This document shows positions 8,251 through 17,184 of a stretch of DNA of 59,047 nt, in pieces. The notes under the pieces are model-generated. The model ran no database searches. It was not told the origin of the DNA and saw nothing but the letters and a program-made list of their open reading frames with translations. Positions within the stretch are counted from its first letter, which is position 1. Each line of letters opens with the position of its first letter. This stretch comes from Bacillota bacterium (GTDB taxonomy: Bacteria > Bacillota > Clostridia > Christensenellales > Aristaeellaceae), in the NCBI GenBank assembly GCA_023398575.1, contig JAEWSC010000055.1, forward strand, positions 1 through 59,047, given 5' to 3'. A program made the translations under genes and the position numbers.

Positions 8251-9008
8251 CACAAAGTGATTTCTGGCGGCAAAAAATCCACATAGATAAATCAAGTCCC
8301 ATTCCCCTGTATTATCAAATGAAGCAGGCGATTTTGGAGGCCGTACACGATGGTACTTTAAAAGAGGGCGATATGATTCCCTCTGAACTGGATTTATGTG
8401 CTATGCATGACATCAGCCGTTCCACCATCCGTCAAACGCTTAGCGAACTGGTGATGGAAGGGTATTTAACCCGCCAGCGGGCCAAAGGCACGGTGGTAGC
8501 CGCGCCTAAGATCGATGCCCGGTTTTTGAACAAGCTGCAAAGCTATAACGAAGAGATGCGCCAAAAAGGGCTTGTGCCCTCTACTCGTTTAATGAACCTT
8601 AAGGTGCTGGAAGGCGTACGCCATATCAATGAAAAGCTGCGCCTTGATGTAAGCGAACCGCTGATTTATCTGGAACGGTTGCGCTGTGCCGACGGCGAAC
8701 CATTGGTCTATCTGGAAACCTATATTCCCTACAACAGCTTTCCACTTCTACTAAAGCAGGATTTTACAAACGGCTCCTTATATGAATACATGGAAAGACT
8801 GTACGACAAACGTGTCAGCCGTGTTATTCGCAAGCTGGAAGCCGTGATCGCCAATAGCGCCGAAGCACAGTTGCTGGATATCGCCCGCGGCGCGCCGGTC
8901 TGCTTGGTAAAGACGGTAGCCTATACAGCCAGCGGCGAACCGGTGGAATATTCCGTGGCACGCTACCGTGGCGACCGCAACGAATTCAGTGTGGAACTGT
9001 ACAGGTGA
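8247..9008 (+). CDS. GntR/HutC-family transcriptional regulator with UTRA domain
   Basis: A 253-residue regulator. The N-terminal winged helix (about residues 15-85) has PLYYQMKQAILEAVHDG and the recognition region ISRSTIRQTLSELVMEGYL. Residues 95-250 form a UTRA ligand-binding domain (LIYLERLRCADGEPLVYLETYIP and YSVARYRGDRNEFSVELYR). HutC-type members usually repress the operon that carries them and release DNA on binding a pathway sugar or sugar phosphate. It is coupled to the kinase gene by ATGA and to the next gene by a 4-nt overlap. The palindrome at 4652-4671 is its likely operator. Confidence 0.93.
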   Translation: MTQSDFWRQKIHIDKSSPIPLYYQMKQAILEAVHDGTLKEGDMIPSELDLCAMHDISRSTIRQTLSELVMEGYLTRQRAKGTVVAAPKIDARFLNKLQSYNEEMRQKGLVPSTRLMNLKVLEGVRHINEKLRLDVSEPLIYLERLRCADGEPLVYLETYIPYNSFPLLLKQDFTNGSLYEYMERLYDKRVSRVIRKLEAVIANSAEAQLLDIARGAPVCLVKTVAYTASGEPVEYSVARYRGDRNEFSVELYR

Positions 9009-9964
9009 AAGCAATGTTAGATAAAGCAAAGCTGGCGCTCCTTTGCATGCAGCGCCATTCCTGGGAGCAGGGCGTGACCATGCAGGCCTTTTTAGAACTT
9101 GGCGAAGGTGATACGGTGATCGCCCTGGCCAAGGAGGCCGCCTACCGCAGCATGGCGGATGGCAGGGTGGCCACCATTGGCGTCACCGATGGCGTCACCG
9201 ACCCCTGCTGTGCCGGCGAGGCGCTGTTATGGGCCGCTAAGGAAACCCGCGACCCAGAACTGGTAACCGCTTGCGAAAGGCTGTTTCATTGGGCACTTGA
9301 TTCGGCTCCCCGCAGCGAGAGCGGCATTGTTTATCACCTGACGGGCAAAAAGGAATTCTGGGTGGATTCCATGTATATGCTGCCCCCCTACCTTGCGGTG
9401 GCAGGAAAATGTAAGGAGGCCATCCGGCAGATAGAAGGTTATTATGATGCGCTGCACGATCGCCCCTGCGGGTTGATGTCCCACATGTGGGATGACGGTT
9501 TGAAGCGCTTTGTGCGCGCTGCACACTGGGGCGTGGGCAACGGCTGGACGGTGGCTGGCTTAGCCCGCGTGATTGCGCTTTTGCCCAAATCCATGCCAAA
9601 TGAGCGGTCAGGTCTTATCGAAAAGGCGCAGCGGCTGATCAAAGCACTGATTCCCTACATGCGTGAAGATGGGCTGTTCCATGATGTGGTGGATGACGAA
9701 AGCACTTTTGTGGAAACAAACCTATCTCAAATGCTTTGCTATGCCATATTGCGAGGCATACGGGATGGGTGGCTGAGCGCAGAGGAATTCTCTCCTCTTG
9801 CTCACAAGCTGCATGACGCAGTGCAAAAAAAGATAGATCGATATGGGCTCATTCAAGGCGTTTGCGGCGCCCCCACCTTTGACAAGCCAGGTGTAGCTCC
9901 GGAAGGCCAGGCATTTTACCTTTTAATGGAGTCGGAATGGCGTAAGAAATCCAGATTTGAATAA
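9005..9964 (+). CDS. Glycoside hydrolase family 105 protein (unsaturated uronyl hydrolase, YesR/YteR-like)
   Basis: This 319-residue protein resembles GH105/GH88 enzymes, alpha6/alpha6 barrels that remove the unsaturated uronic acid left by pectin and rhamnogalacturonan lyases. Visible family segments are HSWEQGVTMQAFLELG near the N-terminus, WVDSMYMLPPYLAVAG with the conserved Asp, LMSHMWDDG, and RAAHWGVGNGWTVAGLARVI. No signal peptide is present, so it acts on oligosaccharides brought in by the transporter downstream. It is slightly shorter than the usual 350-380 residues. The start is a GTG at 9005 forming GTGA with the regulator stop; an ATG at 9014 is the alternative. It is the clearest clue that the operon feeds on a plant uronide or pectin fragment. 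Confidence 0.85.
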   Translation: MKAMLDKAKLALLCMQRHSWEQGVTMQAFLELGEGDTVIALAKEAAYRSMADGRVATIGVTDGVTDPCCAGEALLWAAKETRDPELVTACERLFHWALDSAPRSESGIVYHLTGKKEFWVDSMYMLPPYLAVAGKCKEAIRQIEGYYDALHDRPCGLMSHMWDDGLKRFVRAAHWGVGNGWTVAGLARVIALLPKSMPNERSGLIEKAQRLIKALIPYMREDGLFHDVVDDESTFVETNLSQMLCYAILRGIRDGWLSAEEFSPLAHKLHDAVQKKIDRYGLIQGVCGAPTFDKPGVAPEGQAFYLLMESEWRKKSRFE

Positions 9965-10117
9965 AAAATCTTCTGATTCCTAACAGACCCAACATCCTAT
10001 TCGTCAAGGCTATCCGCTGTACTGTAGTAGAAGCTTGCCTGAATTGCACCCATCAAGTAGCCTTTGACGCCAAAGCATAGAAGCCATTTTTTCATCAAGC
10101 AAAGTGAGGAGAAAACC

Positions 10118-10807
10118 ATGCCCGCACTGACAAATCCCACCCCAGAGCGTCTGGCCCAGTACTTTGACCACACCCTGCTGCGCCCCAACGCCACAGAGGC
10201 GGATTTTAAAGCCCTGTGCGAAGAAAGCCGCAAATATCATTTTAAGATGGTCGCCATCAATCCAGCCCCCGTAAAGCTGTGCAAAGAATTTTTGTCCGGC
10301 AGTACCGTGCATGTCGGCGCTGCGGTAGGTTTTCCTTTAGGGCAGAACACCAGGGAAGTAAAACGCCTGGAAACCATTGATGCCATGCAAAACGGCGCGG
10401 ATGAAATAGATTATGTGATCAATCTAACCGAACTCAAAGCAGGAAATTATGCCTTTATCGAGGCAGAGATGGCAGCAATTGTTGAGGCATGCCGTGCAAA
10501 GAATGTTATTTCCAAAGTGATTTTCGAAAACTGCTTTTTAACCAATGACGAAAAGAAAACTCTCTGCCGCATTGCCCTAAATGTGGGGCCGGACTTTATC
10601 AAGACCTCTACCGGCTTTGGCACAGGCGGGGCTACGGTAGAAGACATCGCCCTGATGGTGGGTGAAGTCAAGGGCCGGATTAAGGTCAAGGCTGCCGGTG
10701 GCATAAGGGACCTGAATAAAGCACTGCTGTTTATTGACATGGGTGTGGAGCGCATCGGCTCCACCGCCAGTGTTGCTATTGTAAAGGAATTGGAAGCGAA
10801 GCTCTAA
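10118..10807 (+). CDS. deoC: DeoC-family aldolase (deoxyribose-phosphate aldolase)
   Basis: A class I aldolase of 229 residues. The Schiff-base lysine is Lys162 in FIKTSTGFG, and Lys191 in VKAAGGIRD is the second active-site lysine. DHTLLRP (Asp17) and DEIDYVINLTELKAG carry the other conserved positions. The frame is open 18 codons upstream, but the ATG at 10118 follows GTGAGGAG and matches the family N-terminus. DeoC normally splits 2-deoxyribose 5-phosphate into acetaldehyde and glyceraldehyde 3-phosphate. In this operon, without other nucleoside genes, it may instead cleave the product of the FGGY kinase. The gap of 153 bp before it contains no recognised signal. Confidence 0.9.
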   Translation: MPALTNPTPERLAQYFDHTLLRPNATEADFKALCEESRKYHFKMVAINPAPVKLCKEFLSGSTVHVGAAVGFPLGQNTREVKRLETIDAMQNGADEIDYVINLTELKAGNYAFIEAEMAAIVEACRAKNVISKVIFENCFLTNDEKKTLCRIALNVGPDFIKTSTGFGTGGATVEDIALMVGEVKGRIKVKAAGGIRDLNKALLFIDMGVERIGSTASVAIVKELEAKL

Positions 10808-10936
10808 AAAAGAAAGGCAGATCCGCACTGGAAAAAACTATCCAGGAAAGTTTTGCGCGTAACCACCAACATTATCCCATATACTTTAATAATTTCTTAT
10901 GATACCATCCATTTATTGAAAGGAGGCTGCTTTAGC

Positions 10937-11869
10937 ATGCAGAGAAAACAGGGGGTGTGGCATGAACTGAAGCGCAACCGCACACTGTATCTAATGGCCT
11001 TACCGGCCATACTGCTGGTCATAGTCATCACCTACATGCCCATGGGCGGCTTATTGGTAGCCTTCAAGAACTATCAATATAACCTTGGCATATTTGACAG
11101 CCCGTGGGCCAAGTTCGGGGGCTTTGAAAATTTCCGTTTCCTCTTTATCTCCGGAAAAGGATGGAGCATTACCCGCAACACCATTTTCTATAACCTGTTC
11201 AACCTCATCACCTCCCAGGTCTTGTCCATGATGGTGGCTATCGCCATTACGGAAATGCGGGGCAGAACTTTCAAGCGTATTACCCAGTCGGTAATCTTCC
11301 TGCCCTACTTTATTTCCTGGATCATTGTGGGTACCTTTGCTTTGAACATATTCAACTTTGAAATCGGAACGCTGAACAACTTTCTGGAAACGCTGGGGGC
11401 CCAGCGAATCAACCTGTACGCCATGCCCTCCGCCTGGGTCTTTATCATCATGGCCTTTAACGCCTGGAAGTGGGTGGGCTACAATTCCATCATCTATATC
11501 GCGGCCATCACCTCCATCGATGCCGAGTGCTTTGAGGCAGCGGATATCGACGGGGCCAACATCTGGCAGAAAATCGGCCGCATTACACTTCCTTCCATCC
11601 GGCCTACGATCATCATCATTTTCCTGCTGAACGTTGGGCGCATCCTGCGGGGCGACTTCCAGATGTTCTATCAATTGGTCGGCTCCAACGGCCAATTATT
11701 TGACGCTACAGACGTTATTGATACCTACGTATTCCGCGCCCTTATTTCCGGCGGTGATGTGGGCATGACCACGGCGGCCACCCTTTACCAATCGGTGTTG
11801 TGCTTTTTGATCATCATGGGTGTCAATGGCATTGTCAAACGCATTGACTCCGACTACGCGCTGTTTTGA
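10937..11869 (+). CDS. Carbohydrate ABC transporter permease (LplB/UgpA-like)
   Basis: The first of two inner-membrane permeases of a CUT1-type oligosaccharide importer, 310 residues with about six membrane segments. The first hydrophobic stretch is LMALPAILLVIVITYMPMG. The cytoplasmic EAA loop that docks the ATPase reads EAADIDGANIWQKIGRITLP. The frame is open further upstream, but the ATG at 10937 follows AAAGGAGG and gives the expected charged N-terminus. The 129-bp gap after deoC holds no clear terminator or promoter, so the gene may belong to the same transcript. No ATPase gene accompanies the permeases; such systems share a housekeeping MsmX/MsmK-type ATPase. Confidence 0.93.
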   Translation: MQRKQGVWHELKRNRTLYLMALPAILLVIVITYMPMGGLLVAFKNYQYNLGIFDSPWAKFGGFENFRFLFISGKGWSITRNTIFYNLFNLITSQVLSMMVAIAITEMRGRTFKRITQSVIFLPYFISWIIVGTFALNIFNFEIGTLNNFLETLGAQRINLYAMPSAWVFIIMAFNAWKWVGYNSIIYIAAITSIDAECFEAADIDGANIWQKIGRITLPSIRPTIIIIFLLNVGRILRGDFQMFYQLVGSNGQLFDATDVIDTYVFRALISGGDVGMTTAATLYQSVLCFLIIMGVNGIVKRIDSDYALF

Positions 11870-11886
11870 GGAGGGAGAAATACAAG

Positions 11887-12789
11887 ATGCGGAAAGGTAA
11901 AAATGCCATCCGAGTTCCTGCCTCCTATGTGGTGTTCAATCTTATCGGCAAGCTGTTGGTAGGGCTTGTAGCGCTGATATGCCTGTTGCCCTTCATTATG
12001 CTGATTTCAGCCTCCTTCACCTCCGAGCAATTTATCGCGGTCAATGGCTTTGGTTTATGGCCGGGAGAATACTCCACAAGAGCGTATCAAACGCTTTTCA
12101 AAAATCCGGTGGACATCCTAAACGCCTACGGCATGACAGCTTTCATTACACTTTCCGGAACGGTACTGGGGCTTTTACTCATCGCCATGACGGCCTATGT
12201 ATTAAGCCGGCAGGATGTAAAATACCGCAACAAAATCTCCTTCTTCTTTTACTTCACCACACTCTTTAATGGCGGCATGATCTCCACCTACATATTCTTC
12301 ATCCGTTACCTAGGCTTAAAAAACAGTCCGCTGGCGCTGATACTGCCGTTATTGTTCAACGTGTTCTACCTGCTTATCATGCGCAGCTTCATGTCGGTGG
12401 TTCCGGCCTCCATTATTGAGTCTGCCAAAATCGACGGTGCCGGCGAGTTCCGCATCTTCCTACAGCTGGTGCTTCCTCTGGCTACATCCGGCCTTGCCAC
12501 CATCGGCTTGTTTATCGCTTTGGACTACTGGAATGACTGGTACAACGCCATGCTCTATGTCAGCAAGCGGGAAATGTACCCCCTGCAATACCTGTTGTAC
12601 AACATTATTTCCTCAGCCCAGGCACTCACCCGCCTGTCGTCCATCTCCAGCGTGCCGGTCAGGGACCTGCCATCCCAATCCCTGCGTATGGCCATGGCGG
12701 TGGTCGCTACCGGGCCCATCATCCTCATGTACCCCTTCGTGCAAAAGTATTTTGTTAAGGGTATCACCATCGGCGCCGTCAAAGGCTGA
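11887..12789 (+). CDS. Carbohydrate ABC transporter permease (LplC/YtcP-like)
   Basis: The second permease of the importer, 300 residues with six predicted membrane segments. KLLVGLVALICLLPFIMLISASF is typical of the first segment of YtcP/LplC proteins. The EAA-type loop reads ESAKIDGAGEFRIFLQLVLP, and the C-terminus ends with the common FVKGITIGAVKG. The start at 11887 follows GGAGG; a TTG 21 nt upstream in frame would overlap the previous gene. It probably pairs with 10937-11869 to form the channel. Confidence 0.93.
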   Translation: MRKGKNAIRVPASYVVFNLIGKLLVGLVALICLLPFIMLISASFTSEQFIAVNGFGLWPGEYSTRAYQTLFKNPVDILNAYGMTAFITLSGTVLGLLLIAMTAYVLSRQDVKYRNKISFFFYFTTLFNGGMISTYIFFIRYLGLKNSPLALILPLLFNVFYLLIMRSFMSVVPASIIESAKIDGAGEFRIFLQLVLPLATSGLATIGLFIALDYWNDWYNAMLYVSKREMYPLQYLLYNIISSAQALTRLSSISSVPVRDLPSQSLRMAMAVVATGPIILMYPFVQKYFVKGITIGAVKG

Positions 12790-12824
12790 TAAGACCGGTG
12801 GAGAAATATAAAGGAGGACCCCAC

Positions 12825-14309
12825 ATGAAAACCGTATCCTGTATCCTGGCATTGGCATTGGCGCTGCTCATGGCCATTGGCGCAGTACCGGCCGCGGCCC
12901 AAACGAATTCCCTGGACACATCCGAGCGCGTTGACCTCGTCATGTACCTGATGGGCAACGAGCCTCCCCGCTACCAGGCCATGCTGGAAGAGTTCAACAA
13001 GATGGCCTTGGCGGACCTCAACTGCACGCTGACCGTGTACTTCATCGGCTGGGGCGAGTACATGACCAAGTACCCGCTGCTCTTTTCCTCCGGCGAAGAG
13101 TTTGACCTTGCTTATGCGGCCACCTGGGTGGATTACGCCAACCTGGCCAAGCGCGGTGCTTTCCTTCCTCTGGAAGATCTGCTGCCCGTCTACTGCGCCG
13201 AAAGCATGAAGGACCACCCCAAAGAGGCTCTCTATCAGGCCACGGTAGATGGTCACGTGTATGCTTATACCAGCAATGTCAAAACCTACAGCGCTTATGG
13301 CGCCATCGTCCGCGGTGATTTGATGGACAAATACGGCATCAAGGATATCAAGAGCTTTGAAGACTATGCCGCCTACCTGCAGGCAGTCAAGAATAATGAG
13401 CCCACCTTCACCAACCCCGCTGCCGGCTACAGTGATCCGCTGTTTGAAGAAGTATTCTTCTTCAGCAAGGGCTACTATCCCCTCACCGGTTCCACAGGCG
13501 GCATTTACTACATTGACCCCAGCGCCGAAAAGCCCGTTGTCATGGCCGCTCACGAGCTGCCCGAATTCAAGGAAATGTGCGACACGATGAAGACGTGGTC
13601 CGACGCCGGATACTGGCCCAAGTCCGTCCTCTCCATCCAGGATGACGGCGGCACTCAGATCCGTATGGGCGTTGCTGCCTCCCGTCTGCACAACTTTGAC
13701 TCTTACACCGGCGATTACCGCAACAATCCTAAAGAGTGGAACATCCGCTGGTTCAACCTGGTACCCAAACTCAACCACCTGTCCTACATGCAAGACTCCA
13801 TGGTCGTTCCCGCTACCTCCAAGCATCCCGAGCGCGCCCTCATGCTGCTGGATAAAATCCGCACCGATGAGCGGTACTACAACATGCTGACCTACGGCAT
13901 TGAAGGCACCGACTACACCTTTGATGAAAACGGCTTCATGGTTACCACCAATCCCGATGAGTTTGGCGGAGAACCTGGTACCTGGGGCTTCCGTATGGAA
14001 AAATTCCACCGCGTAGGTGCAGGCGCTCCGCCCACCTATTATGAAGAGAAGCAGGCCTTGGAAGACGCCGTCGTGCCCAACAAGTTCCGTTCCTTCAACA
14101 TGGACACCGCCCCCATCAAGAATGAGTACGCCGCCATGCAGAACCTGTATGCCCAGTACTACAGCCCTCTGTCTGTAGGCGTATCCACCGATGTGGCAGG
14201 TGACATCGCAAAGCTGACCGAGCAGTCCACCGCCGCCGGCAACGACGCCGTGAAGACCGAACTGCAAAAGCAGATTGACAATTTCATCGCCTCATACAAT
14301 GTGAACTAA
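12825..14309 (+). CDS. Extracellular solute-binding protein of the sugar ABC transporter (LplA-like)
   Basis: A 494-residue binding protein that delivers an oligosaccharide to the two permeases. The N-terminus is a signal peptide with a long hydrophobic core and a likely signal peptidase I site after PAAA. There is no lipobox cysteine at the end of the core, unlike most Gram-positive binding proteins of this type. Family features include the aromatic-rich WGEYMTKYPLLFSSGEEFDLAYA region and the late YYNMLTYGIEGTDYTFDENG segment common to LplA/YtcQ proteins. The start ATG follows AAAGGAGG. It is the last gene of the operon; a strong terminator begins 3 bp after its stop. Confidence 0.92.
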   Translation: MKTVSCILALALALLMAIGAVPAAAQTNSLDTSERVDLVMYLMGNEPPRYQAMLEEFNKMALADLNCTLTVYFIGWGEYMTKYPLLFSSGEEFDLAYAATWVDYANLAKRGAFLPLEDLLPVYCAESMKDHPKEALYQATVDGHVYAYTSNVKTYSAYGAIVRGDLMDKYGIKDIKSFEDYAAYLQAVKNNEPTFTNPAAGYSDPLFEEVFFFSKGYYPLTGSTGGIYYIDPSAEKPVVMAAHELPEFKEMCDTMKTWSDAGYWPKSVLSIQDDGGTQIRMGVAASRLHNFDSYTGDYRNNPKEWNIRWFNLVPKLNHLSYMQDSMVVPATSKHPERALMLLDKIRTDERYYNMLTYGIEGTDYTFDENGFMVTTNPDEFGGEPGTWGFRMEKFHRVGAGAPPTYYEEKQALEDAVVPNKFRSFNMDTAPIKNEYAAMQNLYAQYYSPLSVGVSTDVAGDIAKLTEQSTAAGNDAVKTELQKQIDNFIASYNVN

Positions 14310-14311
14310 TC

Positions 14312-14363
14312 CCAAACAAAACAAGGGCTGCCGCAAAATTGCGGCAGCCCTTGTTTTGTTTGG
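14312..14363 (+). terminator. Rho-independent terminator after the solute-binding protein gene
   Basis: A perfect 25-bp inverted repeat (14312-14336 and 14339-14363) forms a hairpin with GGGCTGCCGCAA in its upper stem and T-rich sequence in and after the distal arm. The core GGCTGCCGC/GCGGCAGCC recurs at 27304-27331. Confidence 0.9.
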
Positions 14364-14431
14364 ATCCCTCTTTCTTTTTATAACAGCAAAATGATATGAT
14401 GTGATGAATAGATAGTTATATGGAGGTATCA

Positions 14432-14491
14432 ATGGGCAAATATCCAACGAAATGCTCCATTGCAAAAAATGTTTATTTTGTAACAGAGTAA
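14432..14491 (+). CDS. Possible 19-residue small ORF ahead of the ABC/MoxR/VWA operon
   Basis: ATG at 14432 is preceded by TGGAGG with 5-nt spacing and runs 19 codons to TAA (MGKYPTKCSIAKNVYFVTE). The ribosome site is better than that of the large gene that follows. It could be a leader peptide or a small protein. Chance is quite possible for an ORF this short, and no homologue is recognised. Confidence 0.25.
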   Translation: MGKYPTKCSIAKNVYFVTE

Positions 14492-14586
14492 GTATGGATG
14501 ATTTTCCCATGGGTTTATCGTTGTCTATACAGCGGCTCAACAGCAGTACTATATGAGACGGCCGTGTGAGGAAGGAGCGGAAGGGT

Positions 14587-17184
14587 TTGCATAAAAAACA
14601 TATCTTGCTTGCGGTGGCTTGCGCAATGATACTGTTACTCCCCATTTCTGCCCTTGGACAGGTTCTGTCTACGGATGCGCCAAAGGCCAGCAGCGCGCCG
14701 CAGGCGGTAGTCAACCCCAACCTATCCATAGAGGCGGAGCTTGGTTATTCCGGTGCCATCACCTACATGCGGGATATACCGTTGACGGTGACCATTGAAA
14801 ACAAAGGACCGGATGTGGAAGGTGCCATCTGCGTAAACCTTTACAGAAACACCAGGTTTTACGACCGGTATGAATATTCCCTATCTCTGGCCTCCGGAGC
14901 AAAAAAGCAAATTGTTATGCCTATCAATCTGAAAATGCGGCAAGACCATTATGTCATTGAGTTTTCAAGCGGCGGCACGGTGCTGGCATCGGTGATTAAA
15001 ACACCCGCCCGCATGATTAAGCCCGAAGCTGTTCTCATTGGTGTACTGTCCGCTGATCCACAGGCAGTTTCGTATATGAATCAGGATACCTTGGCCGGGC
15101 TGCTGTCCGACAGATATGAGGCCTGGCAGCTGGTATCCTTGAACGCCGATACCTTTCCAACCGCCGAATCACTGATGAAATCCTTCATGATTCTGGTGGT
15201 GGATGGGTTTGATGCATCTACCCTGTCCGCTGACCGACAACAGGTGCTGGATCGCTGGATCAGCGCCGGCGGCATCGTCATTATTGGCGGGGGTGCCCAA
15301 GCGGCAACCGATTACCCCTATTTCAGCAAATATACAGGCCTGAATGCCGGAAGCATAAAAGAGGCAGAGGATATCACTCCTGCGCTATTACAGACCTTTG
15401 CCTATGTGGGCGGCAAACCCCTCATGCAAAAGGTGCTTGTCAACGAAATCACTTCCGGCGATTTTCCCCTGGCAAAAGGCGAGTTCCCACTGATCTATAT
15501 GCACAGCGCAGGCAGCGGGCTCATCTACACCGCGGCCTTTGAGCTTGGCGCGAAGCCCTTATCCACCTGGCAAGGCATTGCCGGCCTGTGGCCCAGGGTG
15601 CTTTTGTCCAGTGCCAACCGCCAGTACAACGCATTGTACAACCAAGTATCCAACAACATGTACGGCGGAAACGGCAATACCTACATGCTGGAAAACGTGC
15701 CTATCGAAACCGTTTCCAGCACGGTGCCCATGATCATACTTTTGGTAGTATATCTTTTGCTGGCGGGCGTGGGCAGTTACCTTTTGCTAAAAAAGCTGGA
15801 TAAGCGCGAATATCTGTGGTTCACCGTGCCGGTGATGGCGCTTGTTTGCATGCTGGCTCTGTATGTGGTTGGGGAGAATCAATCCTTCAACAAACCTACC
15901 GCAGCCACATTCACCACCGTACGCATCAACATGCAGGGTGAAGCGCAGGTATCTTCCATTGGTTCTGTCGCCAGCCCCGATTCCGGAGAAGTGCTAATCA
16001 GGGCGGAAAACGGTGTTGCAATTACGCCTATTGACCCCGAAGGGTATTATTACGATATGCCCGAGAATGCTGTGCCCCAGCAGCAAAAGTTCCGGGTGCT
16101 GATGGGGGATGACCAGGCGGTGGCCTATGCGGCCGGCGCACCATGGGACCGCAGACTGATGTCGTTTGGCGGGGCGGCGCCGGAAATCGGTGCGCTCACC
16201 GGCAAGGTGTGGATGGAAGAGGATGGCCTGCATGGCGAAATTGTCAACAACACCCCTTACACTTTTTCAGAGGGAGTGCTTTTAACCAACTTGGGTTTTG
16301 CCAAAGTCGGTGCGATGGCCCCTGGCGGCAGCGCTAAAACTGCGATTCTCAAGCCCAAAAAGGCCGACAGCATCAAGGCCGCCGTTACATCGGTCAATAT
16401 TTATGAGGCGAAGATCAAAGAAGGTGTCATGATCAGCTCCAATGTAATGCGCAACAGCGATCTGGATATGTATCCTTTCATACGGGCCTACGTGTATCCA
16501 GAGACACAAATAGATGATTCTACGACTCAGACCTTCTGGGCCTCCATCACCAAGGATGAAAGTACCCGCCGCAACTTTGTTGAAAGCGCTATCGGGCAGG
16601 CCGTCAACATGAACGCTGCCGGCAGCAGCGCATGGGTCAGCCCCTATCACTACATAGCATTTCAAAGTGATATCGGGCAGAGCAAGCTGTCGGTAAACGG
16701 CCAGGAAATCAAACGCGCCGGCCATCAGGCCGTAGTGGATGTGCTTTTGTCTTATGAGCCTATCGGCCCTACCGGCATTGTATCCTACCCCCTAGGCACG
16801 CTGCCGGTATACCCCATGCTGGTCAACATAGACGGAAGCTTTATGGTACAGGACGACAAGCCCATCGATCCATACATGTCCTATCAAATCGCCCAGCAGC
16901 CGGCCTTCTGCTTCAAGCTGCCGGACTTGAACCGCTTTACCCTGACGGACATCAATATCATCGCCGCTTCCTACGACACCGTGCCGGTGATGCAAATCTA
17001 TAACCACAAGACAAGTGTCTGGGATGAAGAGAAGACCATCAGCGCCACTTTTGACGGCCAGGAAATACTGCCTTATGTCGGCGCGGAAGGCGAACTATTT
17101 GTCCGCTTTGTGCCCGGCAAGGCATCGCGGGAGTATGACAGCGTCATGGCACCCTCCATCACGCTGGAAGGGAGGCAAAAATAA
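14587..17184 (+). CDS. Exported/membrane protein with GATase-like domain, first gene of ABC/MoxR/VWA operon
   Basis: A protein of about 865 residues with no certain family name. The N-terminus KKHILLAVACAMILLLPIS is a signal peptide or anchor. An extracytoplasmic beta-rich part follows, then a segment resembling glutamine-amidotransferase-fold domains (WISAGGIVIIGGGAQAATDY). Two membrane helices lie near residues 380-402 and 412-432, and a second large extracytoplasmic part follows. A similar GATase-like segment is found in the last gene of the operon. The start is uncertain: a TTG at 14587 lies about 10 nt after AAGGAG, whereas a GTG at 14566 has a poorer site. The stop overlaps the ATPase start by one base, so it is probably an outward-facing component working with the ABC transporter. 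Confidence 0.75.
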   Translation: MHKKHILLAVACAMILLLPISALGQVLSTDAPKASSAPQAVVNPNLSIEAELGYSGAITYMRDIPLTVTIENKGPDVEGAICVNLYRNTRFYDRYEYSLSLASGAKKQIVMPINLKMRQDHYVIEFSSGGTVLASVIKTPARMIKPEAVLIGVLSADPQAVSYMNQDTLAGLLSDRYEAWQLVSLNADTFPTAESLMKSFMILVVDGFDASTLSADRQQVLDRWISAGGIVIIGGGAQAATDYPYFSKYTGLNAGSIKEAEDITPALLQTFAYVGGKPLMQKVLVNEITSGDFPLAKGEFPLIYMHSAGSGLIYTAAFELGAKPLSTWQGIAGLWPRVLLSSANRQYNALYNQVSNNMYGGNGNTYMLENVPIETVSSTVPMIILLVVYLLLAGVGSYLLLKKLDKREYLWFTVPVMALVCMLALYVVGENQSFNKPTAATFTTVRINMQGEAQVSSIGSVASPDSGEVLIRAENGVAITPIDPEGYYYDMPENAVPQQQKFRVLMGDDQAVAYAAGAPWDRRLMSFGGAAPEIGALTGKVWMEEDGLHGEIVNNTPYTFSEGVLLTNLGFAKVGAMAPGGSAKTAILKPKKADSIKAAVTSVNIYEAKIKEGVMISSNVMRNSDLDMYPFIRAYVYPETQIDDSTTQTFWASITKDESTRRNFVESAIGQAVNMNAAGSSAWVSPYHYIAFQSDIGQSKLSVNGQEIKRAGHQAVVDVLLSYEPIGPTGIVSYPLGTLPVYPMLVNIDGSFMVQDDKPIDPYMSYQIAQQPAFCFKLPDLNRFTLTDINIIAASYDTVPVMQIYNHKTSVWDEEKTISATFDGQEILPYVGAEGELFVRFVPGKASREYDSVMAPSITLEGRQK

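Noticed and set aside
11051..11695. 214-codon minus-strand open frame inside the first permease gene
   Set aside because: Antisense to a clear permease with family motifs. The composition is Asp/His-rich with no domain.
12555..14267. 570-codon minus-strand open frame opposite the solute-binding protein gene
   Set aside because: It is a shadow of the solute-binding protein and permease genes. The translation has the His/Val/Gly-rich composition of an antisense frame, no ribosome site and no recognisable domain.
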